From Sphingomonadales bacterium (GTDB lineage Bacteria; Pseudomonadota; Alphaproteobacteria; Sphingomonadales; Sphingomonadaceae), in the NCBI GenBank assembly GCA_006226685.1, contig SBGG01000020.1:1-64000 (forward strand): a stretch of DNA of 64,000 nucleotides, in the 5' to 3' direction. The translations under genes were made by a program, and so were the position numbers. The notes beneath the pieces were generated by a model. That model ran no database searches. It was not told the DNA's origin and saw only the letters and a list, made by a program, of their open reading frames with translations. The first letter of the stretch is position 1; each line of letters opens with the position of its first letter. This document shows positions 1 through 8,484 of the stretch, piece by piece.

Positions 1-265
1 CCAGCCCGCGCTGGTTCAGCCACAGACCGGCATAACGTATCCCCTCACGCGGGGTCATGCCCGCAACCACAGCCTCGGCATCGGCCATGCCCGGAACTTT
101 CCCGGGATGGACGAAGGACGTCACCTGAATATAACGCAGCCCCGTATCGGACAGCGCATCGATCAGCCGGATCTTCTCCTGCGTCGGTATCGGTTTCTTT
201 TCGATCTGGAAGCCTTCTCTTGGCCCCTCTTCCTTGATAAATACTCGGGTCGGCAGGTCGGTCAT
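1..265 (-). CDS. HMG-CoA lyase-like aldolase (N-terminal part only)
   Basis: Partial gene: only the first 88 codons are inside the window. The start is an ATG with an AAAGGA ribosome site about 6 bases upstream. The N-terminus contains KEEGPREGFQIE, the variant of the E-x-GPRDGLQ motif that opens the TIM barrel of hydroxymethylglutaryl-CoA lyase-like enzymes, followed by the expected T-S-F-V strand motif (VTSFVHPGKVPGM). Family members cleave HMG-CoA, citramalyl-CoA or related 3-hydroxyacyl-CoAs into an acyl-CoA and a keto acid. It is divergent from an iclR gene and close to a CoA-transferase gene, so a joint role in activating and cleaving a branched C5 or C6 diacid is possible, but the substrate cannot be read from this fragment. 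Confidence 0.8.
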   Translation of the reverse strand, partial: MTDLPTRVFIKEEGPREGFQIEKKPIPTQEKIRLIDALSDTGLRYIQVTSFVHPGKVPGMADAEAVVAGMTPREGIRYAGLWLNQRGL

Positions 266-319
266 CGCTTTTCCTTTGTGAATCCTGCATCAATTGCATA
301 CGAAATTTATTGACATTAC

Positions 320-344
320 AGACCATTGTTCTGTTAAATAGAAC
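320..344. promoter_or_regulatory. Operator-like palindrome, copy 1 (lyase/iclR intergenic)
   Basis: AGACC-N3-GTTCT-N7-AGAAC lies between the divergent lyase and iclR genes. The right part, GTTCT-GTTAAAT-AGAAC, is a near-perfect 17-bp palindrome. A TTGACA hexamer at 310-315 just to its left could be the iclR -35 element, which would put the site over the spacer and -10 region and fit autoregulation. The same three-half-site pattern recurs at six other places in the first 16.4 kb. Confidence 0.65.
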
Positions 345-377
345 AACAATATCAAAACAGGCGGGGTTTCTTACATC

Positions 378-1088
378 ATGAATTCCAAGGCAGGCGTTGC
401 CGCGGTCGATCGCGCTTTCGAAATCCTCCACGCATTCCGCCGGGACAAGCCGGTGCTGACACTGGCGGAAATTTCCCGGATCACCGGGCTGTACAAGAGC
501 ACGATCCTGCGCCTGATGGGATCGCTCGAAAAATATGGATTCGTCTGGCAGCGCGCCGACGGCAGCTATCAGCTCGGCTCCGGGCTGCTCGGCCTTTCGG
601 CGGTTTTTCAGGACGCGTTCGACCTTCGGGAATTTGTCGAGCCAATCCTGAAGGAGCTGGTTTCCCAGACCAATGAGGGCGCCTCCTTCTTCATTCGCGA
701 AGACGGGTACCAGATCTGCCTGTTCCGGATCGACGGTCGCCATACCGTCAGGGATTACAGCATCCGGCTGGGCGACCGGCGTCCGCTCAACAACGGCGCG
801 GCATCCACTGTGCTGCGCGATTTCGAGGATAACAGCATCCTCCTCACCCCCGACACGATCACGATAACCTCCATCGGTCGCGTGGACCCGGAAATGGCGG
901 CGATCGGCACCCCTGTCTATGGGAGCGGACACCGGTTGATGGGCGCGCTCACCCTTTCGGGGCCGAGCACCCGTTTTACCGATGATTATATCAATAATCT
1001 TCGTCCGATACTGATCGATGCCGCCATCCGCCTTTCGCTCAGCCTCGGCGATACGCCCGGCCACTTCGCACAGGCGCGGCCTGCCTGA
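378..1088 (+). CDS. IclR-family transcriptional regulator
   Basis: This 236-residue protein has the normal IclR length and layout. Residues about 10-75 form a winged helix-turn-helix (LTLAEISRITGLYKSTILR, then the wing ADGSYQLG). Residues about 80-230 match the GAF-like IclR effector domain, which in this family binds an aromatic or organic acid. It is divergent from the lyase gene and is the only IclR gene in the window. A palindrome in its own promoter region reappears before the gentisate operon, the TonB receptor, the lignostilbene dioxygenase, the HpaB-like gene, the MFS gene and the p-cresol-dehydrogenase-like gene. It is therefore the best candidate for the master regulator of the island. 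Whether it activates or represses cannot be decided from sequence alone. Confidence 0.9.
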   Translation: MNSKAGVAAVDRAFEILHAFRRDKPVLTLAEISRITGLYKSTILRLMGSLEKYGFVWQRADGSYQLGSGLLGLSAVFQDAFDLREFVEPILKELVSQTNEGASFFIREDGYQICLFRIDGRHTVRDYSIRLGDRRPLNNGAASTVLRDFEDNSILLTPDTITITSIGRVDPEMAAIGTPVYGSGHRLMGALTLSGPSTRFTDDYINNLRPILIDAAIRLSLSLGDTPGHFAQARPA

Positions 1089-1180
1089 CACCGGCCCGAC
1101 AAGGCCGATAGACAAGGCCCGGATAGACAGGCCCCGGAAGGCCGGTTCCGGACTGTTAAATCCGAAACCGGCACCTCCGT

Positions 1181-2416
1181 TCAAATCACGCCCCCGGCTT
1201 TCAGATCGGCAAGGGTGGAAGCGTCTTTCCCAAGTTCGCCGAAAATATCCGCATTGTCCGCGCCCAACAGCGGCGGAGCCGAACGCGCGCCCGGCTGGCC
1301 ATCGCCCAGCGTGAAACCGGGACGACATACGCGGACCGTCTCCAGCCCGGGCTGCCCCATCGGTATTTCATGGATCAGGTCGCGGGCCGCGATCTGTGGA
1401 TGGGCCAATATTTCCGGCACCGACAATATGCGCCCGGCCGGAATGCCATTGGCATTGAGCAGCGTTTCCCACTCCTCCGCGCCACGGGCGGCCAGCGCCT
1501 CGTTCAGCAGGGTGTTGAGCGCATCGCGATTGGCCTTGCGCGCCTCCCGCTCAGCAAAACGCGGATCAGTAAGCAAGTCGGTGAGCCCGGTCAGTTCGCA
1601 CAGACGTTCGAACTGTTCCTGCTTGTTCGCGGCAATGTTGATCTGACCATCGGCACATTGAAACGCACCCGAAGGGGCCGCCGTCATGTTCTGATTGCCG
1701 ATCGGCTTCGCCTCGACCCCACCGATCAGATAATTGGACACGGCCCAACCCATTGCCGAGATCGTCGCATCCAGCATCGACAGGTCGATATAGCATCCCT
1801 GCCCGGTCCGTTCCCGCCGGAACAGGGCGCTGGCGATCGCGAAGGCCGCGCCCATGCCGCCCAGCGTGTCACACAGCGGATAGCCGACCCGCAACGGCGC
1901 GGATTGCGCGTCACCGGTAACGCTCATCACGCCGGAGAGGCCCTGCACGATCTGGTCATAGGCGGGATTGCCCGACAACGGGCCTTCCTGACCGAAGCCC
2001 GAAATGGCGCAATAGACGATCGACGGACGGATCGCCTTGACCGCTTCATAACCGAAACCGAGACGTTCCATCACCCGCGGCCGGAAATTCTCCACTACCA
2101 CATCGGCGGTGGCCAGCAGCTCGCGGAACAATTCCTTGCCGCGCGGCTGCTTGAGGTCGATCGTAACCGACTTCTTCCCCGCATTCTGGGCGAGGAAGGA
2201 GGTGCCCAGCATCTGACCGTTCAGCTTCGGCGCGGCGCCGAGCTTACGGGCCAGATCGCCCCCCTGCGGGTTTTCGACCTTGATGACCTCCGCCCCCAGC
2301 ATCGCCATCTGATAGGTGGCATAGGGGCCGGACAACACATTGGTGAGGTCCAGCACCCGAACGCCGCTCAGAAGGTCCGCCGGGGGACGGCCCCGTTCGT
2401 CTTCCGTCCTGCTCAT
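1181..2416 (-). CDS. Family III CoA transferase (CaiB/BaiF type)
   Basis: The 411-residue protein has the family III CoA-transferase fold signature. The N-terminus reads GVRVLDLTNVLSGPYATYQMAMLGAEVIKVENP, followed by the E-N-F-R-P segment and the AYDQIVQGLSG and DLSMLDATISAM stretches. Such enzymes move CoA between two carboxylic acids through an aspartyl-CoA thioester; the D of DLSMLDA (one of two) lies in the expected region. It is the last gene of the minus-strand gentisate operon and its start overlaps the stop of the flavin hydroxylase (ATGA). A CoA transferase is not needed for the plain gentisate pathway. It may activate a diacid product, such as a citramalate-like acid, for the lyase at the window edge. 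The substrate is not determined. Confidence 0.88.
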   Translation of the reverse strand: MSRTEDERGRPPADLLSGVRVLDLTNVLSGPYATYQMAMLGAEVIKVENPQGGDLARKLGAAPKLNGQMLGTSFLAQNAGKKSVTIDLKQPRGKELFRELLATADVVVENFRPRVMERLGFGYEAVKAIRPSIVYCAISGFGQEGPLSGNPAYDQIVQGLSGVMSVTGDAQSAPLRVGYPLCDTLGGMGAAFAIASALFRRERTGQGCYIDLSMLDATISAMGWAVSNYLIGGVEAKPIGNQNMTAAPSGAFQCADGQINIAANKQEQFERLCELTGLTDLLTDPRFAEREARKANRDALNTLLNEALAARGAEEWETLLNANGIPAGRILSVPEILAHPQIAARDLIHEIPMGQPGLETVRVCRPGFTLGDGQPGARSAPPLLGADNADIFGELGKDASTLADLKAGGVI

Positions 2417-3609
2417 ATTTCGGTGGTCAGCACGTCGTAGCGATAGAGCCAGTCATAACGATCATTAATCGGATCGCGGCTCCATTCGCTTTCCATATAT
2501 TTGACCGCGCCTTCTTCAGTCGCCAGCGCGGATTCGTGGAAACGGGCGGTGTTTTCCTTCGCACCGCGCACCATCTTGCTGGTACGCTCGACACGCGCCT
2601 GCTCATACCGCACCAGCGCCTCGAGCGGATCGTCATATTTGTCGAGGCAGCGTCCAAGCACCACGCCGTCTTCGATCGACATCACCGCGCCCTGCGCCAG
2701 GAAGGGCAGAGTCGCATGGCAGGCGTCACCGAGCAGGGTAACCCGTCCCTTGGTCCACTGCTGCCGCGGCGGACGTTCCATGAACGCCCATTTCATCACC
2801 GTGGGTGCGGCGTGGATAAGGGCCTGCACATCCTCATGCCAGCCGGCGAAATCATTCGCGCATTCCTCGATCGACCCTTGGGTATACCAGGATTCGACCT
2901 GCCAATCGTCACGCTCGATCGTGCCGATCATGTTCATGATCTGGCCACCGCGCAGCGGATAGTTGACCATGTGGCCACCGGGGCCGATCCAGGTCCAGCC
3001 GACCATCTGCCGCATATGCTCGGGCAGGCGCTCCATCGGAATAACCGCACGCCAGGCGATCATGCCGGTGAAATTGGCTTCATCGTCCCCGAACACGCTT
3101 TTGCGAACGGTCGATTTGACACCATCGGCACCGATCAGCAGATCGCCTTCCGCCGATGCGCCGCCTTCGAAATGCAGTGTCACGCCATCGTCGCGCAAAT
3201 CGACATCGGTAACGGCCGAACCAAGGTGGATGGCATCCGGCGCGATTTCACGCACCGCATCGACCAGTGTCGCCAGCAGATCGGGGCGATAAACGGTGAG
3301 ATAGGGATAGCCATATTTCTCGATCGCCATCGATCCGAGGTCGAACATCGGCCAGGACCGGCCAGTGTTCCACAGGCGAAACTCCTTGCGCTGGGGGGCG
3401 CAGGACGCGGCCTTCAGCTTTTCGAACACGCCGAGTGCATCAAGCGCACGCGAGCCATTGGGGCTGATCTGCACGCCCGCGCCGACTTCGCCGAGTTCGC
3501 GCGCCTGTTCATAGACTTCGACATCATAGCCCCTGCGCAACAGCGACAGGGCTGCGGCCATGCCGCCAATGCCTCCACCGGCAATGAGAATCTTGGGGGA
3601 TTTGGTCAT
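2413..3609 (-). CDS. FAD-dependent aromatic hydroxylase (3-hydroxybenzoate 6-/salicylate hydroxylase type)
   Basis: This 398-residue class A flavoprotein monooxygenase carries the three usual motifs: an N-terminal GGGIGG dinucleotide fold (residues 11-16) ending in VEVYEQ, the DG motif GADGVKSTVRK mid-protein, and the GD motif LLGDACHATLPFLAQGA. The start was set at the internal ATG that follows GGAG by 7 bases; the open frame extends 17 codons further without a better site. Members hydroxylate benzoate-type substrates with NAD(P)H and O2. Because the operon encodes gentisate cleavage, the likely product is gentisate or an alkyl-gentisate, made from a 3-hydroxybenzoate or salicylate. It lies 79 bases downstream of the gentisate dioxygenase gene and overlaps the CoA-transferase start by 4 bases. 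Confidence 0.85.
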   Translation of the reverse strand: MTKSPKILIAGGGIGGMAAALSLLRRGYDVEVYEQARELGEVGAGVQISPNGSRALDALGVFEKLKAASCAPQRKEFRLWNTGRSWPMFDLGSMAIEKYGYPYLTVYRPDLLATLVDAVREIAPDAIHLGSAVTDVDLRDDGVTLHFEGGASAEGDLLIGADGVKSTVRKSVFGDDEANFTGMIAWRAVIPMERLPEHMRQMVGWTWIGPGGHMVNYPLRGGQIMNMIGTIERDDWQVESWYTQGSIEECANDFAGWHEDVQALIHAAPTVMKWAFMERPPRQQWTKGRVTLLGDACHATLPFLAQGAVMSIEDGVVLGRCLDKYDDPLEALVRYEQARVERTSKMVRGAKENTARFHESALATEEGAVKYMESEWSRDPINDRYDWLYRYDVLTTEI

Positions 3610-3688
3610 GACATGCTCCGATAAAAATGGGGAATGATGGAAAGGCCGGCCCCGATGCACGAGCGTGCGGCCCTTTCCCTGTGTGCGG

Positions 3689-4636
3689 TCATAAAGTCTC
3701 GGTCCTCAGCCAGCCGAACTTCTCGAAGACCGGGGCGTCGGTAACGCGCAGGAGAACCGTCTCCTCCGTCGCGCGGTGCCGGTAAGGGCGCCATGCGGGC
3801 ACGGCGACGGTATCGCCAAACGCCCAGGGCAGCGTCTCACCGTCAATTTCGCTCTCACCGCCGCCGCGCACGACCGCGAAGATGCTGTTGGCCGTGGTCC
3901 GCAGCATTTCCGTCGACCCGCCAGCGGGAATGCGGATCATCTCAAGACCGATGCTGTCGAGCTTTTCCGGTCCGAGTTCGACCGAAACGGGCTTGCCGGG
4001 GCCAACCCGCTCCTGCTCCGCGTCGAGTGCCGCCAGCGTGTCTTTCCACGCAAAGGCGATAGGCGCCGTCTCCAGCACCTCGACCTCAGGTTCGAGCCCC
4101 TGCGGATGCGGCTCGTAGAACATCGGCTCCAGCAGATGAACCAGCGGAACGTCGAGAAAGTCCATCCAGTAGCAATCGACATCGCCACTATTGGCGTGGG
4201 AGTGCCAGGCCCAGCTGGGCGTCAGCAGCACATCGCCCGGCCGCATTTCGACCTGCTTGCCGTCAACGACCGTATAGGTGCCCTCCCCTTCCAATATCAG
4301 GCGCAGCGCGTTCGGGGTATGACGATGCGCGCGCGCAACCTCCCCCGGACGGATCATCTGATAGGCGGCAACGATGGTCCGCACCGTCGAATAGATATTC
4401 CCTTCGACCGGGTTGAACATCGTGAGGTTGCGCCGCTCGGCCTGGGTCGTATCGACCAGCCGACCGGCACGATCCAATATCGGCTTCACATCGGCATAAT
4501 GCCAGACATGCGGCAGGAAATTGCGCCGGGGCTCGGGCCAGAGCGCCGGGAATTTCCGGTGCCAGCCTCCCTCCATGTTGAGATCGGCGAAGTCCTTGTA
4601 CAGGGCCTCCAGCGAATCGGTGGCTGTGTCCGTCAT
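3689..4636 (-). CDS. Gentisate 1,2-dioxygenase (bicupin)
   Basis: The 315-residue protein has two cupin halves. The first holds the iron-ligand motif AHRHTPNALR (H104 and H106) and GDVLLTPSWAWHSH (H145 and H147). The second half (about 190-310) is the degenerate cupin typical of gentisate and 1-hydroxy-2-naphthoate dioxygenases. The enzyme opens the ring of gentisate between C1 and C2 with Fe(II) and O2, giving maleylpyruvate. The chosen ATG lies one base after the stop of the preceding hydrolase gene (TGA-C-ATG), which points to translational coupling; the open frame extends 10 codons further upstream. It is slightly shorter than the usual 340-350 residues. A related salicylate or alkyl-gentisate dioxygenase activity cannot be excluded. 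Confidence 0.88.
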   Translation of the reverse strand: MTDTATDSLEALYKDFADLNMEGGWHRKFPALWPEPRRNFLPHVWHYADVKPILDRAGRLVDTTQAERRNLTMFNPVEGNIYSTVRTIVAAYQMIRPGEVARAHRHTPNALRLILEGEGTYTVVDGKQVEMRPGDVLLTPSWAWHSHANSGDVDCYWMDFLDVPLVHLLEPMFYEPHPQGLEPEVEVLETAPIAFAWKDTLAALDAEQERVGPGKPVSVELGPEKLDSIGLEMIRIPAGGSTEMLRTTANSIFAVVRGGGESEIDGETLPWAFGDTVAVPAWRPYRHRATEETVLLRVTDAPVFEKFGWLRTETL

Positions 4637-4637
4637 G

Positions 4638-5528
4638 TCAGTTCTGCTTGATGATCGGCGGAACATAGGGCTGAGCGAATACTTCGGTCATACCGAGATC
4701 GCCCTGCACCACCGGAACCTTCATCTCGCCGATATTGTCGATGGTGATACGGATGGTATCGCCCGCCACCACCGGACCGACGCCTTCGGGCGTTCCGGTC
4801 GCGATGATGTCGCCCGGATAGAGCGTCATCACGGCCGAGGCGGTTTCGATCATACCAGGAATGTCGAGCACCAGATCGCGCGTATTGGCCGACTGGCGCA
4901 GTTCGTCATTGACCCACAGCTTCATGTTGAGCTCGGCCGGGTTCGGAATCTCGTCGGCGGTCACGATCCACGGGCCGACCGGGCAGAAGCTGTCATAGGC
5001 CTTGCGGAACACGCGCTCCTCGCGACCGCGCACCACCATGTCGAGCAGGCAGGCATAGCCGAACACCGCTTCGCGCCAGTCTTCGCGCTTCAGCCCGCGC
5101 ACTTCCTTGCCGATGATGATCGCCAGCTCGCTCTCATGATGCACCTCCCGCCCCGGCACCTGCGGCAGCACCACCGGATCGCTGGGACCGGAAAGCGACG
5201 AATTGGGCTTCAGGAAGAAACCCTGATTGGTCGCGCGGTATCCCGCCTGCATCTCGCGCCCATGGGCGTGATAATTGACGGGGTAGGCGATCACCTTGTT
5301 GGGCCAGGGCACCGGCGTTTCCAGCCGGACCTCGCTCAGCGGCTTGCGCGGGGCGGTGGCAAGCGCCGCCTCGATCTTCGGCCGCAGCGCCTCGAAATCG
5401 CGAATCAGGCGGACCGAACCCATTGCGGGCCATTCCCCGGCGTCCACCCCACACACATCGGTGATGTCGGCAACCTCCTGATCCAGAACCAGACCGATCT
5501 TCCCGCCATCAAACCTTGCCAGCCGCAT
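4638..5528 (-). CDS. Fumarylacetoacetase-family hydrolase (maleyl-/fumarylpyruvate hydrolase)
   Basis: This 296-residue protein has an N-terminal cap and a C-terminal FAH fold. HHESELAIIIGKEV supplies the metal-binding glutamates, and YPGDIIATGTPEGVGPV is the standard C-terminal motif. It is the first gene of the gentisate operon, with a good AGGTGAGG site before the ATG. In such operons this family hydrolyses maleylpyruvate or fumarylpyruvate to pyruvate plus maleate or fumarate. No separate glutathione-dependent maleylpyruvate isomerase gene is visible here, so either the isomerase is elsewhere or this enzyme acts directly on maleylpyruvate, as known for some gentisate clusters. Confidence 0.87.
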   Translation of the reverse strand: MRLARFDGGKIGLVLDQEVADITDVCGVDAGEWPAMGSVRLIRDFEALRPKIEAALATAPRKPLSEVRLETPVPWPNKVIAYPVNYHAHGREMQAGYRATNQGFFLKPNSSLSGPSDPVVLPQVPGREVHHESELAIIIGKEVRGLKREDWREAVFGYACLLDMVVRGREERVFRKAYDSFCPVGPWIVTADEIPNPAELNMKLWVNDELRQSANTRDLVLDIPGMIETASAVMTLYPGDIIATGTPEGVGPVVAGDTIRITIDNIGEMKVPVVQGDLGMTEVFAQPYVPPIIKQN

Positions 5529-5552
5529 ACCTCACCTTTCATTCCATCTAAC

Positions 5553-5577
5553 AGAATAATGTTCTGTTATTAGCGCA
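5553..5577 (-). promoter_or_regulatory. Operator-like palindrome, copy 2 (gentisate operon promoter)
   Basis: On the plus strand it reads AGAAT-AAT-GTTCT, followed 7 bases on by a poor third half-site. AACAGAA/TTCTGTT (5550-5568) is a perfect 7-bp inverted repeat. It lies 25-49 bases before the hydrolase ATG. On the minus strand a TTGATT ... N17 ... TAATAA pair sits immediately upstream, so the site would begin just after the -10 element. Confidence 0.6.
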
Positions 5578-5711
5578 TGACGAAAATGAAATCAAATGTA
5601 TTCATGCACGTTCGAACCGAGTTTTTTGTCGGGCGAGACCGCGTCGAAACCGATCCGATTGCCCCCCTTACCGAAACGACAGATCCCTTTGCCGAACCGG
5701 TCCGACATCCT

Positions 5712-5752
5712 AAAAAACGCGAAACGCGGGCGACCATCAGACCACCCGCGTT
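5712..5752 (-). terminator. Rho-independent terminator after the TonB receptor
   Basis: A perfect 8-bp stem, AACGCGGG/CCCGCGTT (5723-5730 with 5745-5752), is followed on the minus strand by a run of six T within ten bases. It lies 72 bases past the receptor stop codon and would also insulate the gentisate promoter. Confidence 0.7.
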
Positions 5753-5823
5753 CCGTTCACGCTTATGATGGAACGGCGGACCGACCGACACTCCGGTTCG
5801 ATCGCCGTCTCATCGCATTGTCC

Positions 5824-8145
5824 TTAGAAATGGACCCGGAAACGGGCGCCATAAGTACGGGGCGGCGCAATATCATTGCCGTTATAGTTGGCGATGAACG
5901 GATATTGCTGTGTGCCGTTATAAACGGCCTTGTCGCCAATGTTACGCATGAAGAGCTGGATCGAGTAGCGATCATCCGGCGCGCGATAGGTCAGGCTGGC
6001 ATTGAACAGCGCATATCCCTTGGCCCGCGCGTTTTCGACGAATTCGGCGCTCAGCCAGCGCGAAGACGCGAAGCTCATGTCCGGCGAGAACTCGATTTCC
6101 GCACCGCTGGCCAGATCGAACGTGTGGCTGTAGCTGACCGTGCCCGACCATTTCGGCGTACGGGGAAGCTGGAAGCCATCGCAATTGATCGTCCAGTAAC
6201 CGACCTGGGCATTGCCGTTCGGAACCGCGTTGACGAGACAGGTCGTCGTCGGATCGGGGCTGCTGGTCTTGTAGCTGTAGTAAGTGAAATCCTTATACTT
6301 GCTATCGGTATATTCGACCGCGACACGGAAGCTGTCGGCACGGGTCGGACGCAGGGTCATATCGACGCTCGCACCCTTGGCAACAGCCTTACCCGCGTTG
6401 AACAGCGACGACACCTGCGCACCGCCACGATCGAGCTGCGAGAAATTTTCCTGACGATCGCGATAATCCATGTAGAACAGCTCTGCGTTGAGCTGCAGCA
6501 TGTTGCCGAAGAAGCGGTTCTTCGACCCGATCGTATAGGCGGTCACGTCTTCCGGCTTATAGGGATCGATATCCGCATTGGACTGACCACCCGACTTGAA
6601 GCCGGTCACAACGCTCGCATAGAGCATGCTCTGCGGCGCCACGTCAAATTCGACACCAACCTTATAGTTGACGCGATTCGCCTTGTACTTGCCGTTCACA
6701 TTGGTTCCGGCAGACGTCAGAAGTTCGCAGGATCCTCCCGGGCCGCTGCCGCCGGTCAGGCAGGCGAGGCTACCGGCCAATGCATAGCGATGCCCGTCAA
6801 CCTTCTTGGTTTCATTGGTGTAACGCAGACCACCGGTCACGCGGAGCGTGTCGGTCAGCGAATAGGTCAGTTCACCAAAGGCGGCATAGGCGCGGGTATT
6901 GAGGTCCGCGATGAAAGCGGTGTCGGAAACGAAGCCCAGGCTGACAGTGTTATAGCTGTCCTGATCCTCGTTGAAGAAATATCCACCGAGCACCCACTTC
7001 ACCTTGTCGTCGGCGTGACCGAGACGAACCTCAAGGGTCTGCGCGTCCGAGGTGGACGGCTTTCCGGTGAAATAGTTGGTGGTGCTGAAATAGAGCGCCG
7101 GCATGGCAAGCGAATCATTGCTCACCCGCTGATAGGCCGGAATGACCGTCAGCACTGCAGGGCCAAGATCCCAGTCGAGATGACCGTTGACGCCCCAGAC
7201 GGTGACATCCTGATAGGTCAGGCTGGTATCGAGCGGGTAGATACCCGGAGGCGCAGTCACCTGCGAGATCAGGTCATTGAGGCTGTCATTGATCGAGGTC
7301 CAGCGATCGGACGGAATGATCGGCTGCGAATTGACGAGCCCCGGCGCGCTCGGCGCGGTCGGTGCATAAACCACCTTGCCCGGACCACGACCACCCAGAT
7401 GCTGATAGTTCATACCCAGACGCAGGGTGACATCATCGGTCGGCTCGGCCTTGAACTGCAGGCGGAACGAGTGATGCTTGTCGTCATCCGTACCGTCGCT
7501 GATATAGCCATCGCGCGACACGCCCTGATAGGAAGCGCGAATCGCGGCATTCTCGCCAACGGGGATGTTGATCGCGCCTTCCGCGCTGAACCCGTTATAA
7601 TTCTGAAAACCAGCGCTCGCATAGCCTTCGAACCTACCGAGCTTGGGCTGGACCGGAATGATGTTGAGCGCGCCGCCGGTGGCGTTACGGCCATAGAGCG
7701 TGCCCTGCGGCCCCTTCAGCACTTCGACGCGTTCCAAGTCGAAGAAGGTGCCGGCGACATATTGCGAACGCGCGGCGAACACGCCATCATAATTCTGCGC
7801 AACGGCCGAGTTGCTGTAGGACGTCGTCGAAAAATCGCCCGCGCCGCGGATATAGACCTGCAGAGCACTCCCCCCCTGAGTGATCTGAACGCCCGGTGCG
7901 ATACGCGCAATATCGGTAGCCTGTACGACACCCGCCTTGGCCAGCGTATCGGCCGAAAGCACGTCGATCGACACGGCCGCCTTCTGGGCACTTTCACGAC
8001 GGAACTGCGCGGTGACGACGATTTCCTGGATACCAGCAGTGCTGGAGGCCGATTCGTCATCGGACTGGGCAAACGCACCCGCAGGCATCATCGCGCAGCT
8101 GGCGACGCCCAACAAAAATTTCGTCAAGGAAGCGTTGTGACGCAT
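5824..8145 (-). CDS. TonB-dependent outer-membrane receptor (no STN domain)
   Basis: The 773-residue protein begins with a clear signal peptide ending at AGAFAQ (about residue 27). It continues with a plug domain (IQEIVVTAQFRRESAQKAAVSI, then VEVLKGPQGTLYGRNATGGALNI) and a large beta-barrel finishing in an aromatic residue (RVHF), as expected for outer-membrane insertion. The start was chosen at the ATG behind GGGGAGGA; a further upstream start would spoil the signal peptide. Sphingomonads use such receptors for aromatic or plant-derived substrates as well as iron. Its position between the gentisate operon and the lignostilbene dioxygenase, and its own operator copy, suggest uptake of the aromatic substrate of this island. 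The ligand is not readable from the sequence. Confidence 0.92.
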   Translation of the reverse strand: MRHNASLTKFLLGVASCAMMPAGAFAQSDDESASSTAGIQEIVVTAQFRRESAQKAAVSIDVLSADTLAKAGVVQATDIARIAPGVQITQGGSALQVYIRGAGDFSTTSYSNSAVAQNYDGVFAARSQYVAGTFFDLERVEVLKGPQGTLYGRNATGGALNIIPVQPKLGRFEGYASAGFQNYNGFSAEGAINIPVGENAAIRASYQGVSRDGYISDGTDDDKHHSFRLQFKAEPTDDVTLRLGMNYQHLGGRGPGKVVYAPTAPSAPGLVNSQPIIPSDRWTSINDSLNDLISQVTAPPGIYPLDTSLTYQDVTVWGVNGHLDWDLGPAVLTVIPAYQRVSNDSLAMPALYFSTTNYFTGKPSTSDAQTLEVRLGHADDKVKWVLGGYFFNEDQDSYNTVSLGFVSDTAFIADLNTRAYAAFGELTYSLTDTLRVTGGLRYTNETKKVDGHRYALAGSLACLTGGSGPGGSCELLTSAGTNVNGKYKANRVNYKVGVEFDVAPQSMLYASVVTGFKSGGQSNADIDPYKPEDVTAYTIGSKNRFFGNMLQLNAELFYMDYRDRQENFSQLDRGGAQVSSLFNAGKAVAKGASVDMTLRPTRADSFRVAVEYTDSKYKDFTYYSYKTSSPDPTTTCLVNAVPNGNAQVGYWTINCDGFQLPRTPKWSGTVSYSHTFDLASGAEIEFSPDMSFASSRWLSAEFVENARAKGYALFNASLTYRAPDDRYSIQLFMRNIGDKAVYNGTQQYPFIANYNGNDIAPPRTYGARFRVHF

Positions 8146-8213
8146 AAATATCCTCCCCAAAACACACATAGAGAGGCACCTCCGCTTTGCGCTTGGAGGG
8201 CCCCTTAGAAATC

Positions 8214-8238
8214 GTTCTCTTGAACAGAACGGTGTTCT
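8214..8238 (-). promoter_or_regulatory. Operator-like palindrome, copy 3 (TonB receptor promoter)
   Basis: GTTCT-N7-AGAAC-N3-GTTCT: all three half-sites are perfect. On the minus strand TTGACA (8266-8261), 17 bases and TAAAAA precede it directly, so the operator would overlap the transcription start. It lies 69 bases before the receptor start codon. Confidence 0.7.
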
Positions 8239-8386
8239 TTTTAATCGAGGATAGTGAACTTGTCAACAAAGCTCATATTCCGCCCGCTGCTTCCGCCTCC
8301 CGCCGGTTCGACGTCAAACCCGCACCAATGGAGAAATCATGTGGATTTCAGCAACGGAACACTGGACTCGCAGGCAAATTTAATTT

Positions 8387-8411
8387 AGAACATCGTTCTG
8401 TTCTTAGGAAT
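8387..8411 (+). promoter_or_regulatory. Operator-like palindrome, copy 4 (lignostilbene dioxygenase promoter)
   Basis: AGAAC-N3-GTTCT-N7-GGAAT: two perfect half-sites and one with two mismatches, ending 73 bases before the dioxygenase ATG. The 339-base gap between the divergent receptor and dioxygenase genes holds this copy and copy 3; no other gene is seen there. Confidence 0.65.
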
Positions 8412-8484
8412 GATCCTTGGAGCGGCATAGAGATTTCAGCGCCGAATATGAACCATGGCAGCTGTTCGGCTTTAGGAGATATTC

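Noticed and set aside
45-1328. A 427-codon minus-strand frame over iclR
   Set aside because: Shadow of the iclR and lyase genes in another frame; it lacks a ribosome site and contradicts two clear genes.
5596-8208. An 870-codon open frame on the plus strand
   Set aside because: It is antisense to the TonB receptor gene, has no ribosome site and an amino-acid make-up rich in Arg, His and Ile from reversed codons.
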